Under the pieces are notes generated by a model. It saw nothing but the letters and a program-made list of their open reading frames with translations, was not told the DNA's origin and searched no databases. The translations under genes were made by a program, and so were the position numbers. Positions 38,778-50,743 of a DNA stretch of 64,000 nt are shown here, piece after piece. Source of the DNA: Methylovulum sp. (lineage in GTDB: Bacteria; Pseudomonadota; Gammaproteobacteria; Methylococcales; Methylomonadaceae); the NCBI RefSeq assembly GCF_028687615.1, contig NZ_JAQTZU010000001.1, forward strand, positions 62,001 to 126,000, read 5' to 3'. Each line of letters begins with the position of its first letter. The first letter of the stretch is position 1.

Positions 38778-39251
38778 TTAACCTAATTGATTGGATACTT
38801 TGCTGATAATATCTTGATGCTTGGCTTGATCAATTTCAGCTCCGAGAATTTGCTCTGCCGCCATTAAGGCCAGCGTGGCAACTTCTTGACGCAAACCTTC
38901 TTTAGCCTGCTGTATTTCTTGTTCAATTTGTGCTTTTGCAGCAAGAATCACCCGATCACCTTCTTTTTTAGCGGTTTCTTTTGATTCTTCAACAAGTTCA
39001 TTAGCACGCTTCTGAGCAAGATTGATAATTTCCGAAGACTGTTCTTTGGCTTCTTTAAGAAATTTTTTGGCTTTCTTTTCAGCCAATTGCATTTCTTCCT
39101 GTCCTTTTTCGGCCGCAGCTAAACCCTCGGCAATTTTTTTTCTACGTTCTTCTAAAGAGTCAAATAAAGGTGGCCAAATATACTTCATGGTAAACCATAC
39201 CAGAAGTGCAAAGGTAATCATTTGCCCAATCAGAGTAGCATTGATACTCAC
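38778..39251 (-). CDS. atpF: ATP synthase b subunit
   Basis: 157 residues. One N-terminal membrane helix (about 5-25; [20 protein letters not shown]) and a long charged coiled coil rich in Ala, Glu and Lys. Forms the peripheral stalk as a dimer with itself; only one b-type gene is present, as expected outside the alphaproteobacteria and cyanobacteria. Confidence 0.96.
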   Translation of the reverse strand: MSINATLIGQMITFALLVWFTMKYIWPPLFDSLEERRKKIAEGLAAAEKGQEEMQLAEKKAKKFLKEAKEQSSEIINLAQKRANELVEESKETAKKEGDRVILAAKAQIEQEIQQAKEGLRQEVATLALMAAEQILGAEIDQAKHQDIISKVSNQLG

Positions 39252-39287
39252 GATGCGTTCCCCTTTAATAAAAATTAGACTATTCGA

Positions 39288-39587
<300 letters not shown>

Positions 39588-39626
39588 CTATATAAAGTTA
39601 TTAAAAGTAGTTCAATGTAAAAAAAA

Positions 39627-40424
<798 letters not shown>

Positions 40425-40784
40425 TCAGCGCATCAACAACGCAAACCAAAAAACCGAAATCGCCAGCGCATAAGCGCATAGCAGCGAAAATATTTCTATA
40501 TTGGGCAGATTAAAAACCACCACAAACAGGATGACCGTCAAAACCCATTTGCCAACCTCACCCAGATAAAAAGCATTGAGTATTTTTCTTGCTTCTTTGC
40601 CAGTGGCTTTGTGTATTTGTATGGCAAAAAAAAGGTTCGGAAGAAAAGCGATTAAGCCACCATAGGTAAAAGACGTTGCTTTTTGCCATTCGCCCATTAC
40701 TGCAAGACTTACAACACCTATGATTATTATCAACAATTGATAAATCAGTACTTTACTGACAGTAGATGTACTTCTATCTGTCAC
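40425..40784 (-). CDS. atpI: ATP synthase assembly protein AtpI
   Basis: 119 residues, four hydrophobic segments. The position at the head of the operon and the pattern YGGLIAFLPNLFFAIQIHK identify AtpI, which helps c-ring assembly. The region 40785-40933 upstream is shared with a divergent gene and must contain the operon promoter. Confidence 0.88.
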   Translation of the reverse strand: MTDRSTSTVSKVLIYQLLIIIIGVVSLAVMGEWQKATSFTYGGLIAFLPNLFFAIQIHKATGKEARKILNAFYLGEVGKWVLTVILFVVVFNLPNIEIFSLLCAYALAISVFWFALLMR

Positions 40785-40933
40785 ATTTAACTCCGAACAA
40801 AAATTCGCTGGATTATAACGGGGCTGCCTGATTAAATCAAGGAAAGCTAATTACCGATGCATCTAAGTCTTTTTACCTCACAGATTTTGTGACATTATAC
40901 CAGTTGTTTTTGACTTAGACACAGGAATAGCTC

Positions 40934-41749
40934 ATGCAGGGGCAATTAAGAAAACTGTACGGACAAATCAACCGACCAATTTTGTATGATTTACCACTAG
41001 ATAGCACAAAAATCGCCTTGAACCCATTAATCGGCAAAACCATAAAACTTGTCAATACCGGCAATATACGGTGCGTACATTGCAGTAGGGCTATTAAAAA
41101 AACATACAATCAAGGCTATTGTTACCCTTGTTTTATTTCATTGGCACAATGCGATATGTGCATCATGACGCCGCATACTTGCCACTATGCGGCAGGCACT
41201 TGTAGGGAGCCGGCCTGGGGCGAAGAGTTTTGTTTCCAACCACACATCTTTTATCTGGCCAATTCCAGCGGCATTAAAGTAGGCATCACCCGGCAATCGC
41301 AAATCCCGACACGGTGGATTGACCAAGGGGCAACCCAGGCCCTACCTATCTTCAAAGTCAAATCCCGACATATCTCCGGCCTGATTGAGCTTGTCATCAG
41401 CAAACACATCAGCGACAAAACCAATTGGCAACAAATGCTCAAAAAAACGGCGGAACCTATAAACCTAACCGCCCGGCGCGATGAACTAATCAAATTATGC
41501 GAAACGGAATTGACTCAGATAAAACAGTCTTTCGCCCCTGAAGCCATTGAATTCCTAACTCAAGAACAAACACTCGAATTGGATTTTCCTATAACCCAAT
41601 ATCCAGCCAAAATAAAATCCCTATGCTTAACCAAAACGCCTGAGATTACTGGCGTTTTACAAGGCATTAAAGGGCAATATTTGTTATTGGATGCCGGGGT
41701 GCTTAATATCCGCAAATATTCCGGCTATGAAATCGCTTTTTCCGCATAA
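40934..41749 (+). CDS. DUF2797 protein with Cys-rich zinc-like region
   Basis: 271 residues. Cys pairs suggest zinc sites: CVHCSRAIKKTYNQGYCYPC, CDMCIMTPHTC and FCFQPH. The pattern IKVGITRQSQIPTRWIDQGA is typical of DUF2797, whose members carry a GIY-YIG-like segment (YLANSSGIKVGIT). Whether it cuts nucleic acid is unknown. Divergent from the ATP synthase operon; alone. A 154-bp inverted-repeat element follows. Confidence 0.82.
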   Translation: MQGQLRKLYGQINRPILYDLPLDSTKIALNPLIGKTIKLVNTGNIRCVHCSRAIKKTYNQGYCYPCFISLAQCDMCIMTPHTCHYAAGTCREPAWGEEFCFQPHIFYLANSSGIKVGITRQSQIPTRWIDQGATQALPIFKVKSRHISGLIELVISKHISDKTNWQQMLKKTAEPINLTARRDELIKLCETELTQIKQSFAPEAIEFLTQEQTLELDFPITQYPAKIKSLCLTKTPEITGVLQGIKGQYLLLDAGVLNIRKYSGYEIAFSA

Positions 41750-41761
41750 TCAACCAGCAGC

Positions 41762-41915
41762 TAAGTAGGTGTGAAAAAGTTTTTTAACATTGATTTTCAC
41801 AGAACAAACGTCCACTGTTTTCACTGCAATATTGAGGAAGCATCGTCATTCCGGCAGGGATTGCCGGAATGGCAGCTTCTCTTAAAATGTTAAAAAATAT
41901 ATGCACACCTACTTA
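41762..41915. mobile_element. 154-bp inverted-repeat element
   Basis: The left end TAAGTAGGTGTGAAAAAGTT and the complement of the right end, TAAGTAGGTGTGCATATATT, share their first 12 bases and the following TTTTTTAACATT. Inside is a hairpin ATTCCGGCA/TGCCGGAAT (about 41849-41871). No coding capacity. It lies between the DUF2797 gene and cysN and could also serve as a transcription barrier between the convergent genes. Confidence 0.65.
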
Positions 41916-41973
41916 TATGATCTTTAGGTCATATAGCCATGATTTATTTTGACGCCACAATCCCAATCGGTTT

Positions 41974-43602
41974 TTAATAAATGACTTGTTGGCCTTTAAG
42001 ATCGCTATAAATATCATCAATTGCCTGCTTATCGGTATCGAAAGCCAGATCCGCACAGTCGACTTTACTATGCGTACAAATGGCAATCAATCCGGCATTT
42101 TTTATGGCCTGAATCAGCGACGCGGCATCTTCATTTTCTAAAACAGTTGTGGCGTGACCGTTATCAAACAGCTTCCTTTCCAACTGGTAAGCAACAGCTT
42201 GGTTTTCAGTACCAGTCAATAAAATAGCAGTGGGGACTTGATTGAACCGTGCTGCACGTTCATCCGCACTAACCGATTGCAGGACTTCATCCCCTGACGC
42301 CCCGATTATCATCCCCGCTCCCACAGTCCCATTGGTCAAGCGGTCAATGATTATGAATGAACCCGTGCCACGGCTAGTTTTGTAAGGGTCAAATACAACC
42401 GGAGCCGTAACTGACACCGTGCAGCAACCGATTTCATTAAGCTTTAACTCATTGGCATCGTGATGCTCCAGGGTATTGACATCAATCCGGTGATGGATCA
42501 ATGACACCGATCCAAAAACAGTCCGTGTCGCCAGTTTGAGCGCGTATTGGCGACCGGGCGTCAAGGCTTTTTCGGTCATCCAAACGATATGGGCCTTGAA
42601 TTTGTCGGACACGATGGCAGGCACTTGCTCTTTACCAACAATCATGTCGCCACGGCTAATGTCAATTTCATCTTCCAGCGTGAAAGTGACCGACATCGGT
42701 GAAAACGCCTGCTCCAGGTCACCGTCATAAGTGACGATTGATTTGATTTTGCTGGATTTTCCAGAAGGTAACGCGGTAATCTGATCGCCTTTATGGAACA
42801 CACCGGCGGCCACCGTGCCGCAAAAGCCGCGAAAATCCAGGTTAGGCCGGTTTACGTATTGCACGGGGAAACGCGCATTGCCAAAATTACGGTCATTGGT
42901 GATCACGACGGTATTCAATGCTTCCATCATCGGCACACCGGTGTACCAGGGCATATTTTCACTGGGATTAACGACATTATCGCCATCCAACGCCGACATC
43001 GGGATGAACTGGACATCATGCAAGTCCAAGGTATCTATAAATTTTAAATAGTCTTGCTTGATTTCGTTGAATTTTTCTTCGCGGTATTCCACCAAATCCA
43101 TTTTATTGATGGCGACGATGATGTGCTTGATGCCTAACAGCGACGCGATAAAACTATGGCGTTTGGTTTGGGTTTGCACACCGTAACGGGCATCAATCAA
43201 GATGATCGCCAAATCGCAGGTGGATGCGCCAGTCGCCATGTTCCTTGTGTATTGCTCGTGGCCCGGCGTGTCGGCAATGATGAATTTGCGCGTCGCCGTG
43301 GAAAAATAGCGGTAAGCCACATCAATGGTGATGCCTTGCTCACGCTCGGCCTGCAAGCCATCAACCAGCAAGGCCAAATCAATTTTACCCGCGCCCGTAG
43401 TGCCGGATTTGACACTATCGGCCTGTACGGCCGCCAGTTGGTCTTCATAAATCATTTTGGAATCGTGCAACAAACGGCCTATCAGCGTACTTTTGCCGTC
43501 GTCGACATTGCCACAGGTTAAAAAGCGTAACAATTCTTTGCGTTCGTGTTGCGCCAAATAGGCGTTAATATCGGTGCTGATTAAGTCAGATTGGTGGGAC
43601 AT
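41974..43602 (-). CDS. cysN: sulfate adenylyltransferase GTPase subunit CysN
   Basis: 542 residues. EF-Tu-like GTPase with G1 GNVDDGKST (31-39), [11 protein letters not shown] and NKMD, followed by two beta-barrel domains. It drives ATP sulfurylase with CysD, turning sulfate into APS. After the barrels the sequence continues for about 110 residues ([20 protein letters not shown] to the end), a region that resembles a shortened APS kinase-like domain without its P-loop (GLTGSGKS is absent). A separate cysC is therefore expected elsewhere. Confidence 0.94.
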   Translation of the reverse strand: MSHQSDLISTDINAYLAQHERKELLRFLTCGNVDDGKSTLIGRLLHDSKMIYEDQLAAVQADSVKSGTTGAGKIDLALLVDGLQAEREQGITIDVAYRYFSTATRKFIIADTPGHEQYTRNMATGASTCDLAIILIDARYGVQTQTKRHSFIASLLGIKHIIVAINKMDLVEYREEKFNEIKQDYLKFIDTLDLHDVQFIPMSALDGDNVVNPSENMPWYTGVPMMEALNTVVITNDRNFGNARFPVQYVNRPNLDFRGFCGTVAAGVFHKGDQITALPSGKSSKIKSIVTYDGDLEQAFSPMSVTFTLEDEIDISRGDMIVGKEQVPAIVSDKFKAHIVWMTEKALTPGRQYALKLATRTVFGSVSLIHHRIDVNTLEHHDANELKLNEIGCCTVSVTAPVVFDPYKTSRGTGSFIIIDRLTNGTVGAGMIIGASGDEVLQSVSADERAARFNQVPTAILLTGTENQAVAYQLERKLFDNGHATTVLENEDAASLIQAIKNAGLIAICTHSKVDCADLAFDTDKQAIDDIYSDLKGQQVIY

Positions 43603-43649
43603 AGTAATTCTCTGGAGTTCTGTTATAGATGGCGTTTACGGAAGACTAA

Positions 43650-44558
43650 TTAAAAATACCCTTCGCGTTTTTTCTGTTCCATAGAGCCGGATTGATCATG
43701 ATCGATCAATCGCCCTTGACGTTCAGAAGTGGTCGTCAACAACATTTCCTGAATGATTTCAGGCAAGGTTGTCGCAGTCGATTCCACCGCGCCAGTCAAT
43801 GGATAACATCCCAAGGTCCGAAAACGCACCATTTTCATTTCAACTTTGTCATCAGGGCCTATCGGCATACGCCCGTCATCGACCATGATCAACATGCCGT
43901 CTTTTTCCACAACCGGACGTTCTTTGGCGAAATACAGCGGTACGATAGGGATTTGCTCCAGATGGATATATTGCCAAATGTCCAGCTCTGTCCAGTTCGA
44001 CAGCGGGAAAACGCGTATGCTCTCGCCTTTATCTATCTTGCCGTTGTAGATGTTCCATAATTCAGGACGTTGGTTTTTCGGATCCCAGGTGTGGTTTTTG
44101 TCGCGGAACGAATACACCCGCTCTTTCGCCCGCGACTTTTCTTCGTCACGACGCGCACCACCAAAAGCCGCATCAAATTGATATTTGTTCAGGGCTTGTT
44201 TTAGCCCCTCGGTTTTCATCACATCGGTATGTTTTTTACTGCCGTGCGTGAACGGGCCTATGCCTTGTTCCACACCGTCTTCGTTGACATGCACCAGCAA
44301 ATCCAAACCCAATTCCTTTATCCATGAATCACGGAACGCGATCATTTCCTTGAATTTCCAGGTCGTATCGACGTGCATCAAAGGAAAAGGCGGTTTTCCA
44401 GGAAAAAAGGCTTTCATGGTCAAATGCAACATGACCGCAGAGTCTTTACCTATTGAATATAACATCACAGGACGTTCAAATTCAGCAGCCACCTCACGGA
44501 TGATATGAATGCTCTCAGCTTCCAGCTGTTTAAGATGTGTCAGTTTATAATCGGTCAT
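43650..44558 (-). CDS. cysD: sulfate adenylyltransferase subunit CysD
   Basis: 302 residues. ATP-pyrophosphatase PP-loop SIGKDS at 35-40, [16 protein letters not shown] and C-terminal [20 protein letters not shown]. Forms the catalytic part of ATP sulfurylase with CysN; 47 bases upstream of cysN. APS feeds sulfate reduction to cysteine. Confidence 0.97.
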   Translation of the reverse strand: MTDYKLTHLKQLEAESIHIIREVAAEFERPVMLYSIGKDSAVMLHLTMKAFFPGKPPFPLMHVDTTWKFKEMIAFRDSWIKELGLDLLVHVNEDGVEQGIGPFTHGSKKHTDVMKTEGLKQALNKYQFDAAFGGARRDEEKSRAKERVYSFRDKNHTWDPKNQRPELWNIYNGKIDKGESIRVFPLSNWTELDIWQYIHLEQIPIVPLYFAKERPVVEKDGMLIMVDDGRMPIGPDDKVEMKMVRFRTLGCYPLTGAVESTATTLPEIIQEMLLTTTSERQGRLIDHDQSGSMEQKKREGYF

Positions 44559-44676
44559 TTAAAAGTCCGTCAAAGTTGGGTGGATCATTATGTCAATTGA
44601 ACGCTCAATCTGCGTCCTATTCTAATTTGAACAACCAGTGAATACCAGTTATCTCCATTGTCACTACCTATTTAGG

Positions 44677-46035
44677 TTAAAGTTCGTTTAACGCGTTTTG
44701 CAGCCGCTGATAGATGCCGCCAAAACCGCCATTGCTCATCAAGACAAAATGCCCGCCACGGGGGGTTTCCGCGAGCAAGTTCGTGATGATGCCGTCCAGT
44801 GACGCACAAATTTCGATATTATCGGCATATTGCTTGAGTGCGCTTAAATCCCAACCCATCGCTTCCGGCTGGTAAATGATCGCCATATCGGCTTGGCTTA
44901 AGGATTTCGCCAGCGTTTCGGTATGAACCCCCATACGCATGGTGTTTGAACGCGGTTCGACAATGGCAATGATACGTTCTTGCCCGACTTGCTTACGCAA
45001 ACCATCCAAAGTCGTGGCGATGGCGGTCGGATGATGGGCAAAATCATCATATAAAGTCACGCCCTTGATTTGGGCGATCACTTCCATGCGCCGTTTGACA
45101 TTTTTAAACCGTGCCAACGCTTCGATTGCCGCAGATGGCATCACACCGGCTTGCTTTGCCGCAACAATGGCGGACAAGGCATTATAGACATTATGTCGGC
45201 CAGTCAACGCCCAATCGACGGTGCCTTGGTCGGCATGTTCGAAATACACTTTAAATTGGCTGCCATCGTCTTTTAGCAAATGGGCATTCCATTGGGCATA
45301 GCCATCAATTGAGGTTTTTGCAACCGGTGTCCAACAGCCCATCGCCAACACCTCATTAAGATTTGCATCGCATTCCGGGCTGATGATCAGGCCTTCGCCC
45401 GGAACCGTCCTGACCAAATGGTGGAACTGTTTTTTTATCGCGTCCAAATCGGGAAAAATGTCGGCATGGTCGTATTCGAGGTTATTCAGGATAGCCGTGC
45501 GCGGACGGTAATGGACAAATTTTGAGCGCTTATCAAAAAAAGCCGAATCATATTCATCCGCTTCGATGACAAAAAATCCCGCATCGCCAAGACGGGCGGA
45601 AACGCCAAAATTCAACGGGATACCACCAATCAAAAAACCGGCTTTAATGCCGTTATATTCCAGTATCCAACTCAACATGCCCGTGGTCGTGGTTTTACCA
45701 TGCGTACCCGCGACAGCCAACACCGATTTACCATGCAACACATGCTCTGCCAGCCACTGCGGGCCGGAGACATAATTCAGGCCCCGGTTCAAAACCGCTT
45801 CGACTTCGGGGTTGCCGCGTGACAAGGCATTACCAATAACCACCAGATCCGGCTGGCTATCGAGGTTGTCCGCCCGATAACCTTCCATCAACTCGATGCC
45901 CTGTTGTTCCAACTGCGTACTCATCGGCGGATAAACGTTCTGGTCAGAACCTGACACCTGATGGCCTAATTGTCTGGCAATCACCGCCAATCCGCCCATA
46001 AACGTACCGCAAATGCCTAAAATATGGATATGCAC
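44677..46035 (-). CDS. mpl: UDP-MurNAc tripeptide ligase Mpl
   Basis: 452 residues. Mur-ligase P-loop GTHGKTTTTG at 110-119, EADEYDSAFFDKRSKF and FAHHPTAI. Mpl joins recycled L-Ala-gamma-D-Glu-meso-Dap to UDP-MurNAc, saving peptidoglycan fragments. The first half MHIHILGICGTFMGGLAVIA distinguishes Mpl from MurC. nagZ, another recycling gene, lies at the end of the window but is not linked. Confidence 0.95.
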   Translation of the reverse strand: MHIHILGICGTFMGGLAVIARQLGHQVSGSDQNVYPPMSTQLEQQGIELMEGYRADNLDSQPDLVVIGNALSRGNPEVEAVLNRGLNYVSGPQWLAEHVLHGKSVLAVAGTHGKTTTTGMLSWILEYNGIKAGFLIGGIPLNFGVSARLGDAGFFVIEADEYDSAFFDKRSKFVHYRPRTAILNNLEYDHADIFPDLDAIKKQFHHLVRTVPGEGLIISPECDANLNEVLAMGCWTPVAKTSIDGYAQWNAHLLKDDGSQFKVYFEHADQGTVDWALTGRHNVYNALSAIVAAKQAGVMPSAAIEALARFKNVKRRMEVIAQIKGVTLYDDFAHHPTAIATTLDGLRKQVGQERIIAIVEPRSNTMRMGVHTETLAKSLSQADMAIIYQPEAMGWDLSALKQYADNIEICASLDGIITNLLAETPRGGHFVLMSNGGFGGIYQRLQNALNEL

Positions 46036-46245
46036 TATTTGATCCTGTTACTCGGTTTAAAAAATGGTTTGCTGGCTAAAACTAATGGCAACAAGCTAAA
46101 GTGGCTAGTCCTAAGATGGGGAGGGGATTGCCAGTTCCCCGTTCAAGACAATCCGGCTTGCCAAAGTCCTGACGGAATCAGCCGTTTAAGGCATCTATGG
46201 TTCCGACAATTAATGATTGCCATGCCTGTGTAACAACGCAAGCAA

Positions 46246-47490
46246 CTAAATCAACATACTGAAAGGCTCAACAACGACTTGTTCACCCAATTGCACACCC
46301 TGGGAACCACCAGGTAAGATTATGTAGCAATTGGCTTTATGAAGGGTGCTAAGCAAATGGGAACCTTGCTGCCCGGCGGAAGCCACAATAAACTCACCAG
46401 TGGCCTCCTGGCTAAGAATACCGCATTGGAATTCCTGCCGACCGGGGGATTTTTTAAGGATACTGCGGCAAGTCGCCGTTAAACGCAGGGGGTGTCTGGT
46501 AGGCAAACCCATCAATTGTGCTAATGCGGGTAACACAAACTTTTGGAAGGTCGCAAACACGGCTAACGGATTGCCCGGCAAAGCAAACAAATAACTGCCG
46601 CCGATTTTGCCAAACGCCAGCGGTTTCCCGGGTTTCATCGCTATTTTCCAAAACTCCACTTGCCCGCAAGCTTGCAAAATATCCTTGACATAATCCGCCT
46701 CGCCAACCGAAGCCCCACCAGTGGTAATAATGACATCACTCTGTTTGGCGGCCCCCAACAAGGCCGCTTCGAGCTGGTTTGGGTCATCGGCAATAACGCC
46801 GCCATCAATAAAGGTATAACGGCAATCGTTTAACAAACCGCTTAAAAGATAACGGTTGCTGTCATAAATTTGCCCCGCTTGTAACGCTTGCCCCAACTCG
46901 GCAAGCTCATCGCCAGTAGAAAAAAAGGTGATTTTTAGCTGTCGAAGCACTGGTATTTCTGCAATACCGATAGCCGCCAATAAGCCCAAATCGGCCGCCG
47001 TCACCGTTTTTGGATAAGAGCACACCCTGTCGCCCTGCCTTACATCCTCGCCCGCGAGCCTGACATTCTGTTTGCCTTTGGTTTGTGCCGGAAAATGGAT
47101 GCTTGAGCCTTCCGCCCGAACTTGCTCCTGCATAATCACGGAATCCGCCTGCTCTGGCACCACCGCGCCCGTAAAAATCCTAATGCACTCGCCAGAGTTT
47201 AGACCTCCCTGAAAAGGCCGCCCTGCCCATGATGTCCCGACACAGGTTAAAGTAAAAACACAATCAACGGCAATATCTTGGCTTGAAAAGGCATAACCAT
47301 CCATCGCCGCATTACGGTCAGGGGGAATATTCGCCTGTGCATAAACCGCACTTGCCAAAATACGCCCTAGCGAGTTTCTTAATGGCAGCATTTCGATGCC
47401 TTGCACGGGCACTATGGCCGTTTTGATTTTTGCCAAGGCTTCATCAACCGTTAATAACGCTTGGGGTTCAATCGCACACGCATCAATCAT
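46246..47490 (-). CDS. moeA: molybdopterin molybdotransferase MoeA
   Basis: 414 residues from the ATG at 47490, which overlaps the mobB stop (ATGA); the frame is open further up to 47556. MoeA inserts molybdate into adenylated molybdopterin. DRNAAMDGYAF is the N-terminal hallmark; the MoCF-binding block TTGGASVGEADYVKDIL and FALPGNPLAVFATFQKFVLP follow. The molybdenum cofactor supports enzymes such as formate dehydrogenase or nitrate reductase, none of which is in the window. Confidence 0.95.
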   Translation of the reverse strand: MIDACAIEPQALLTVDEALAKIKTAIVPVQGIEMLPLRNSLGRILASAVYAQANIPPDRNAAMDGYAFSSQDIAVDCVFTLTCVGTSWAGRPFQGGLNSGECIRIFTGAVVPEQADSVIMQEQVRAEGSSIHFPAQTKGKQNVRLAGEDVRQGDRVCSYPKTVTAADLGLLAAIGIAEIPVLRQLKITFFSTGDELAELGQALQAGQIYDSNRYLLSGLLNDCRYTFIDGGVIADDPNQLEAALLGAAKQSDVIITTGGASVGEADYVKDILQACGQVEFWKIAMKPGKPLAFGKIGGSYLFALPGNPLAVFATFQKFVLPALAQLMGLPTRHPLRLTATCRSILKKSPGRQEFQCGILSQEATGEFIVASAGQQGSHLLSTLHKANCYIILPGGSQGVQLGEQVVVEPFSMLI

Positions 47491-48011
47491 GATAACTTTA
47501 GTAGGGTGCTGAAAATAAATTGGGCGATCAATTCCGGTTGATTTAAATCCAAACAAGGCAAGTAATCAGGAACGGGCAACATAACATCGCTGGCGACAGC
47601 AATAATATCAGGATCATTTGGGTAAAGTAACGGCTGCGCCAGTACGCTCCGGTGCAATTCAACCTTCGGATATTTCTCCGCTTTAAAGCCTTCCACCAAA
47701 ATCAAATCCAGCCCGGCAAACTCAAACTGCTTTAATTCTTCATCCAGACAAGGCTCCCTTTCCGGCGATATTTCAGTAATGACGGCACGACGATGGGGGG
47801 AGACCAGCACCACTGGCGAGGCACCGGCGGCACGCAAACGGAAACTGTCTTTGCAGGGCTGGTCGATCTGGAAATTATGATGGCTGTGCTTGATTACGCC
47901 AATACGCAATCCCAGATTTTTCAATAGCGGAATCAATACCGCCAACAACGTGGTTTTGCCTGTCCCGCTTGCGGCGACGAAACCTAAAACAGGGATTGGG
48001 TGGTTTTGCAT
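47487..48011 (-). CDS. mobB: molybdopterin-guanine dinucleotide adaptor MobB
   Basis: 174 residues from the ATG at 48011; a TTG nine bases earlier is possible. GTPase P-loop ASGTGKTT, VIKHSHHNFQID, and LVEGFK. MobB assists MobA in adding GMP to the cofactor. ATGA overlap with moeA shows coupling. Confidence 0.92.
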   Translation of the reverse strand: MQNHPIPVLGFVAASGTGKTTLLAVLIPLLKNLGLRIGVIKHSHHNFQIDQPCKDSFRLRAAGASPVVLVSPHRRAVITEISPEREPCLDEELKQFEFAGLDLILVEGFKAEKYPKVELHRSVLAQPLLYPNDPDIIAVASDVMLPVPDYLPCLDLNQPELIAQFIFSTLLKLS

Positions 48012-48120
48012 GGCAGGCAATTCATCAGAGTGTTATCTTCTATCCGTTATTCTAGGGTATTATTTGGCACACCCTCTATTTTAATCAGCGTCGACTCGAT
48101 TATTCCTTGCGGAGCATGTC

Positions 48121-48606
48121 TTGATCCGGATCATTTTACTTTTGCTGCTAATTATCATTGGCTATTTTGCCTTACGCGGCATATTGAAAAAACCGACGGG
48201 GGATTTAAAGAAATATATCAGAATTATAGGCTTTAGCGCTATCGGCGGAATAGTTTTGTTTTTGACGCTAACCGGCAAGTTAAACGCCTTATTCGCGCTG
48301 GTAGCAGTCATTATTGCTTATATTTTTAGGTTAATACCGATTTTGCTGCATTACTTCCCCCATCTGCACAGGCTGTGGATGCACTATACCGCGCAACAGC
48401 AAGGCCAAGCCCATCAAGCCGCCAGCAAAGGCGGCATGGCAATTGACGAAGCCTACGAAATCCTCGGCTTAAAGCCAGGCGCATCGGAACAGGACATCAT
48501 TGCCGCACATCGCAAGTTGATATTGAAAAACCATCCTGACCGGGGCGGCTCCGATTACCTGGCTGCGAAAATCAATCTTGCCAAACAAATATTATTGAAA
48601 AAATAA
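48121..48606 (+). CDS. membrane-anchored J-domain protein
   Basis: 161 residues with a TTG start; GGAG (48111-48114) lies six bases before it. Two or three hydrophobic segments (about 1-18, 38-55, 58-78) are followed by a C-terminal J domain with [20 protein letters not shown] and the HPD motif at 138-140. The J domain stimulates DnaK ATPase. The layout resembles the TIM14/DjlC-type proteins with the J domain at the end. Six bases before the M23-like gene, so probably one operon with nlpD-rpoS. Confidence 0.85.
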   Translation: MIRIILLLLLIIIGYFALRGILKKPTGDLKKYIRIIGFSAIGGIVLFLTLTGKLNALFALVAVIIAYIFRLIPILLHYFPHLHRLWMHYTAQQQGQAHQAASKGGMAIDEAYEILGLKPGASEQDIIAAHRKLILKNHPDRGGSDYLAAKINLAKQILLKK

Positions 48607-48611
48607 CCGCT

Positions 48612-49664
48612 ATGCACTGCAACCCCATCCAGCCGTTTTTCCTTGCCCCTTTGATGCTGACCTTAGCCCTAGGTTGGCAAAATCTTGGTTTTGCCGCAAC
48701 ACAGCCTGGTCAGACACAAACTCCAATTCAGGCGCAAACGCCAAGCACGCAGATCGACAAAGCCTCGAAAAACCCTATTGCCGCTCCCAACGAAAAGCCT
48801 ACAACAGCCAAACCCGTCAATATCCCCAAACCAGCCGCCGCCATAGCCACGCCCGGCAAGCATCCCAAACTTAAAACGCCGGTATCCGTCATTGCTCCCC
48901 CAAAGACCGTCACAACCGACACTAGGCTTGACCCTAAAAAATACTATCTGGTAAAAACCGGCGACTCACTTTATTCAATCAGTGTCAAAACAGGCCAAAT
49001 CTTTCAAAATCTGGCACAGTGGAACTATCTTCCGTCGCCTTACCAAGTAAGGGAAGGACAAATCCTCAAACTGTTCCAGCCCCCCGCCCCCCCACAAACC
49101 AATAAAACGCAAGCCAATACAACAGCTATCAAAAAAAACCGCGATGGAATTCAAAAAACCACAATTTTCGTCACAAAAAAGCCATCGACACCCGTTATAA
49201 TCAAACCCCAAAAAAGCCAATCGCCAGTAACTATTGGCAAAACACTTGCTATTGAGCAAAAAACTCCAAATATTTCAATTGCTAATAAAAAAATGTTAAA
49301 GTCAGGCTTCAAGTGGCCTATCAATGGGCGGGTTATCAAAGGCTTTACGCAAACGAACAATCAAGGCATTGATATAGAGAACAAATCCGGCAAGCAACCC
49401 GTACTGGCGGCGCAGGCGGGGCTTGTGGTATACACAGGGCAAGGCCTCAGCAACCTCAAAAACCTTATCATCATCAAACACAGTGGCGACTATTTAACGG
49501 CTTATTCCAACAATAGCCGTGTCATTGTCAATGAAGACCAACAGGTAAAAACAGGCCAACGCATTGCCGAAATTGTGCCCCCTAATAACAAACCCAGCGT
49601 CTTGCATTTCCAAATCAGAAAAAACGGCATCCCGGTCAACCCGCTTAAATTGTTACCTAAATAG
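48612..49664 (+). CDS. nlpD: NlpD-like LysM/degenerate LytM (M23) protein
   Basis: 350 residues. A signal peptide, a Pro/Thr/Lys-rich linker, a LysM peptidoglycan-binding module (about 110-155; YYLVKTGDSLYSIS) and a C-terminal LytM/M23 domain (about 232-350). The metal ligands are degenerate: NNQGIDI lacks the first His, and YSNNS replaces the YAHxS pattern, although LHFQIR keeps the last His. So it is probably an amidase activator, like E. coli NlpD, not a peptidase. nlpD upstream of rpoS is a typical gammaproteobacterial order, and the main rpoS promoter often lies within nlpD. Confidence 0.9.
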   Translation: MHCNPIQPFFLAPLMLTLALGWQNLGFAATQPGQTQTPIQAQTPSTQIDKASKNPIAAPNEKPTTAKPVNIPKPAAAIATPGKHPKLKTPVSVIAPPKTVTTDTRLDPKKYYLVKTGDSLYSISVKTGQIFQNLAQWNYLPSPYQVREGQILKLFQPPAPPQTNKTQANTTAIKKNRDGIQKTTIFVTKKPSTPVIIKPQKSQSPVTIGKTLAIEQKTPNISIANKKMLKSGFKWPINGRVIKGFTQTNNQGIDIENKSGKQPVLAAQAGLVVYTGQGLSNLKNLIIIKHSGDYLTAYSNNSRVIVNEDQQVKTGQRIAEIVPPNNKPSVLHFQIRKNGIPVNPLKLLPK

Positions 49665-49709
49665 TGATTATGGCTATCCACATAACCCGACTAATCCCGG
49701 CAATTACTT

Positions 49710-50687
49710 ATGAATGAAGAACTATTGGAACCATTGGATGACGAGATAGGCGTAAGCCTTGACGATGATTTTTCTTTTGACGACGAGGGCAATATCAGCT
49801 CGATACAAGACATAGTGGATCTTGAAGTTGCCGTAATAAAAGCCAAAACCAGCTATGACTTCGATGCCACCCGTGTCTATCTCAACCAACTGGGACGTTC
49901 GAAATTACTGACCGCAGAACAGGAAATAACCTACGGCAAACGCGCCATACAAGGCGATAGGGAAGCACGCAACATCATGATCGAGAGTAATCTGCGCTTG
50001 GTCGTTAAAATTTCCCGCCGCTACATCAACCGTGGCCTGCCCTTGCTGGACATGATCAATGAAGGCAACCTTGGCTTGATACGCGCCGTGGAAAAATTCA
50101 ATCCTGAAAAAGGCTTCCGGTTTTCCACCTATGCCACTTGGTGGATCAGACAGGCAATTGAACGCGCCATCATGAACCAAACCCGGACTATCCGCTTGCC
50201 GATCCATATCGTCAAGGAAATGAACACTTACTTAAAAGCACAACGCCATCTGACGCAATTGCTGGACCGCGAACCCAATGCCGAAGACATCGCCGAACAT
50301 CTTGACCGGCCTGTGTCGCAAGTCGAAAAAATGCTTAAGCTCAATGAGCGGGTCACCTCGGTGGACATGCCCAGTTCCCAAGACCTCGACAAACCTATCC
50401 TCGATTCGCTCAGCCATGATGCGGCGGTCCCGCATGACGAGAAAATCCAGGCTGATGGCATCCGGTTGAATATCTGCCACTGGATTTTTGAACTTCCAGA
50501 AAAACAACGCGATGTGATTTGCCGCCGTTACGGGCTGTGCGGCTATCAGGAATCCACGCTTGAGCAAGTTGCCCAAGAACTTGGCGTCACCCGCGAACGC
50601 ATCCGGCAAATCCAAATGGAAGGTTTAAAAAAATTAAAGGAAATTATGCACACGCATGGTTATTCATTCGAAGAAATCTTCAATTAA
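49710..50687 (+). CDS. rpoS: RNA polymerase sigma factor RpoS
   Basis: 325 residues. Region 1.2 [16 protein letters not shown], region 2 [20 protein letters not shown] with [16 protein letters not shown], region 3, and region 4 [20 protein letters not shown]. Acidic N-terminus. The stationary-phase and general stress sigma factor. Directly after nlpD. Confidence 0.96.
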   Translation: MNEELLEPLDDEIGVSLDDDFSFDDEGNISSIQDIVDLEVAVIKAKTSYDFDATRVYLNQLGRSKLLTAEQEITYGKRAIQGDREARNIMIESNLRLVVKISRRYINRGLPLLDMINEGNLGLIRAVEKFNPEKGFRFSTYATWWIRQAIERAIMNQTRTIRLPIHIVKEMNTYLKAQRHLTQLLDREPNAEDIAEHLDRPVSQVEKMLKLNERVTSVDMPSSQDLDKPILDSLSHDAAVPHDEKIQADGIRLNICHWIFELPEKQRDVICRRYGLCGYQESTLEQVAQELGVTRERIRQIQMEGLKKLKEIMHTHGYSFEEIFN

Positions 50688-50743
50688 GCCCTTTGCAAGC
50701 AGCTAGCCTCGTCAAACTCCGCCTGTCGCTGCCTGTCAAGCCG

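Noticed and set aside
41974-43602. CysNC fusion
   Set aside because: The C-terminal part lacks the APS kinase P-loop and is too short.
48612-49664. active M23 endopeptidase
   Set aside because: Two of the metal-binding His positions are replaced, so an activator role is more likely.
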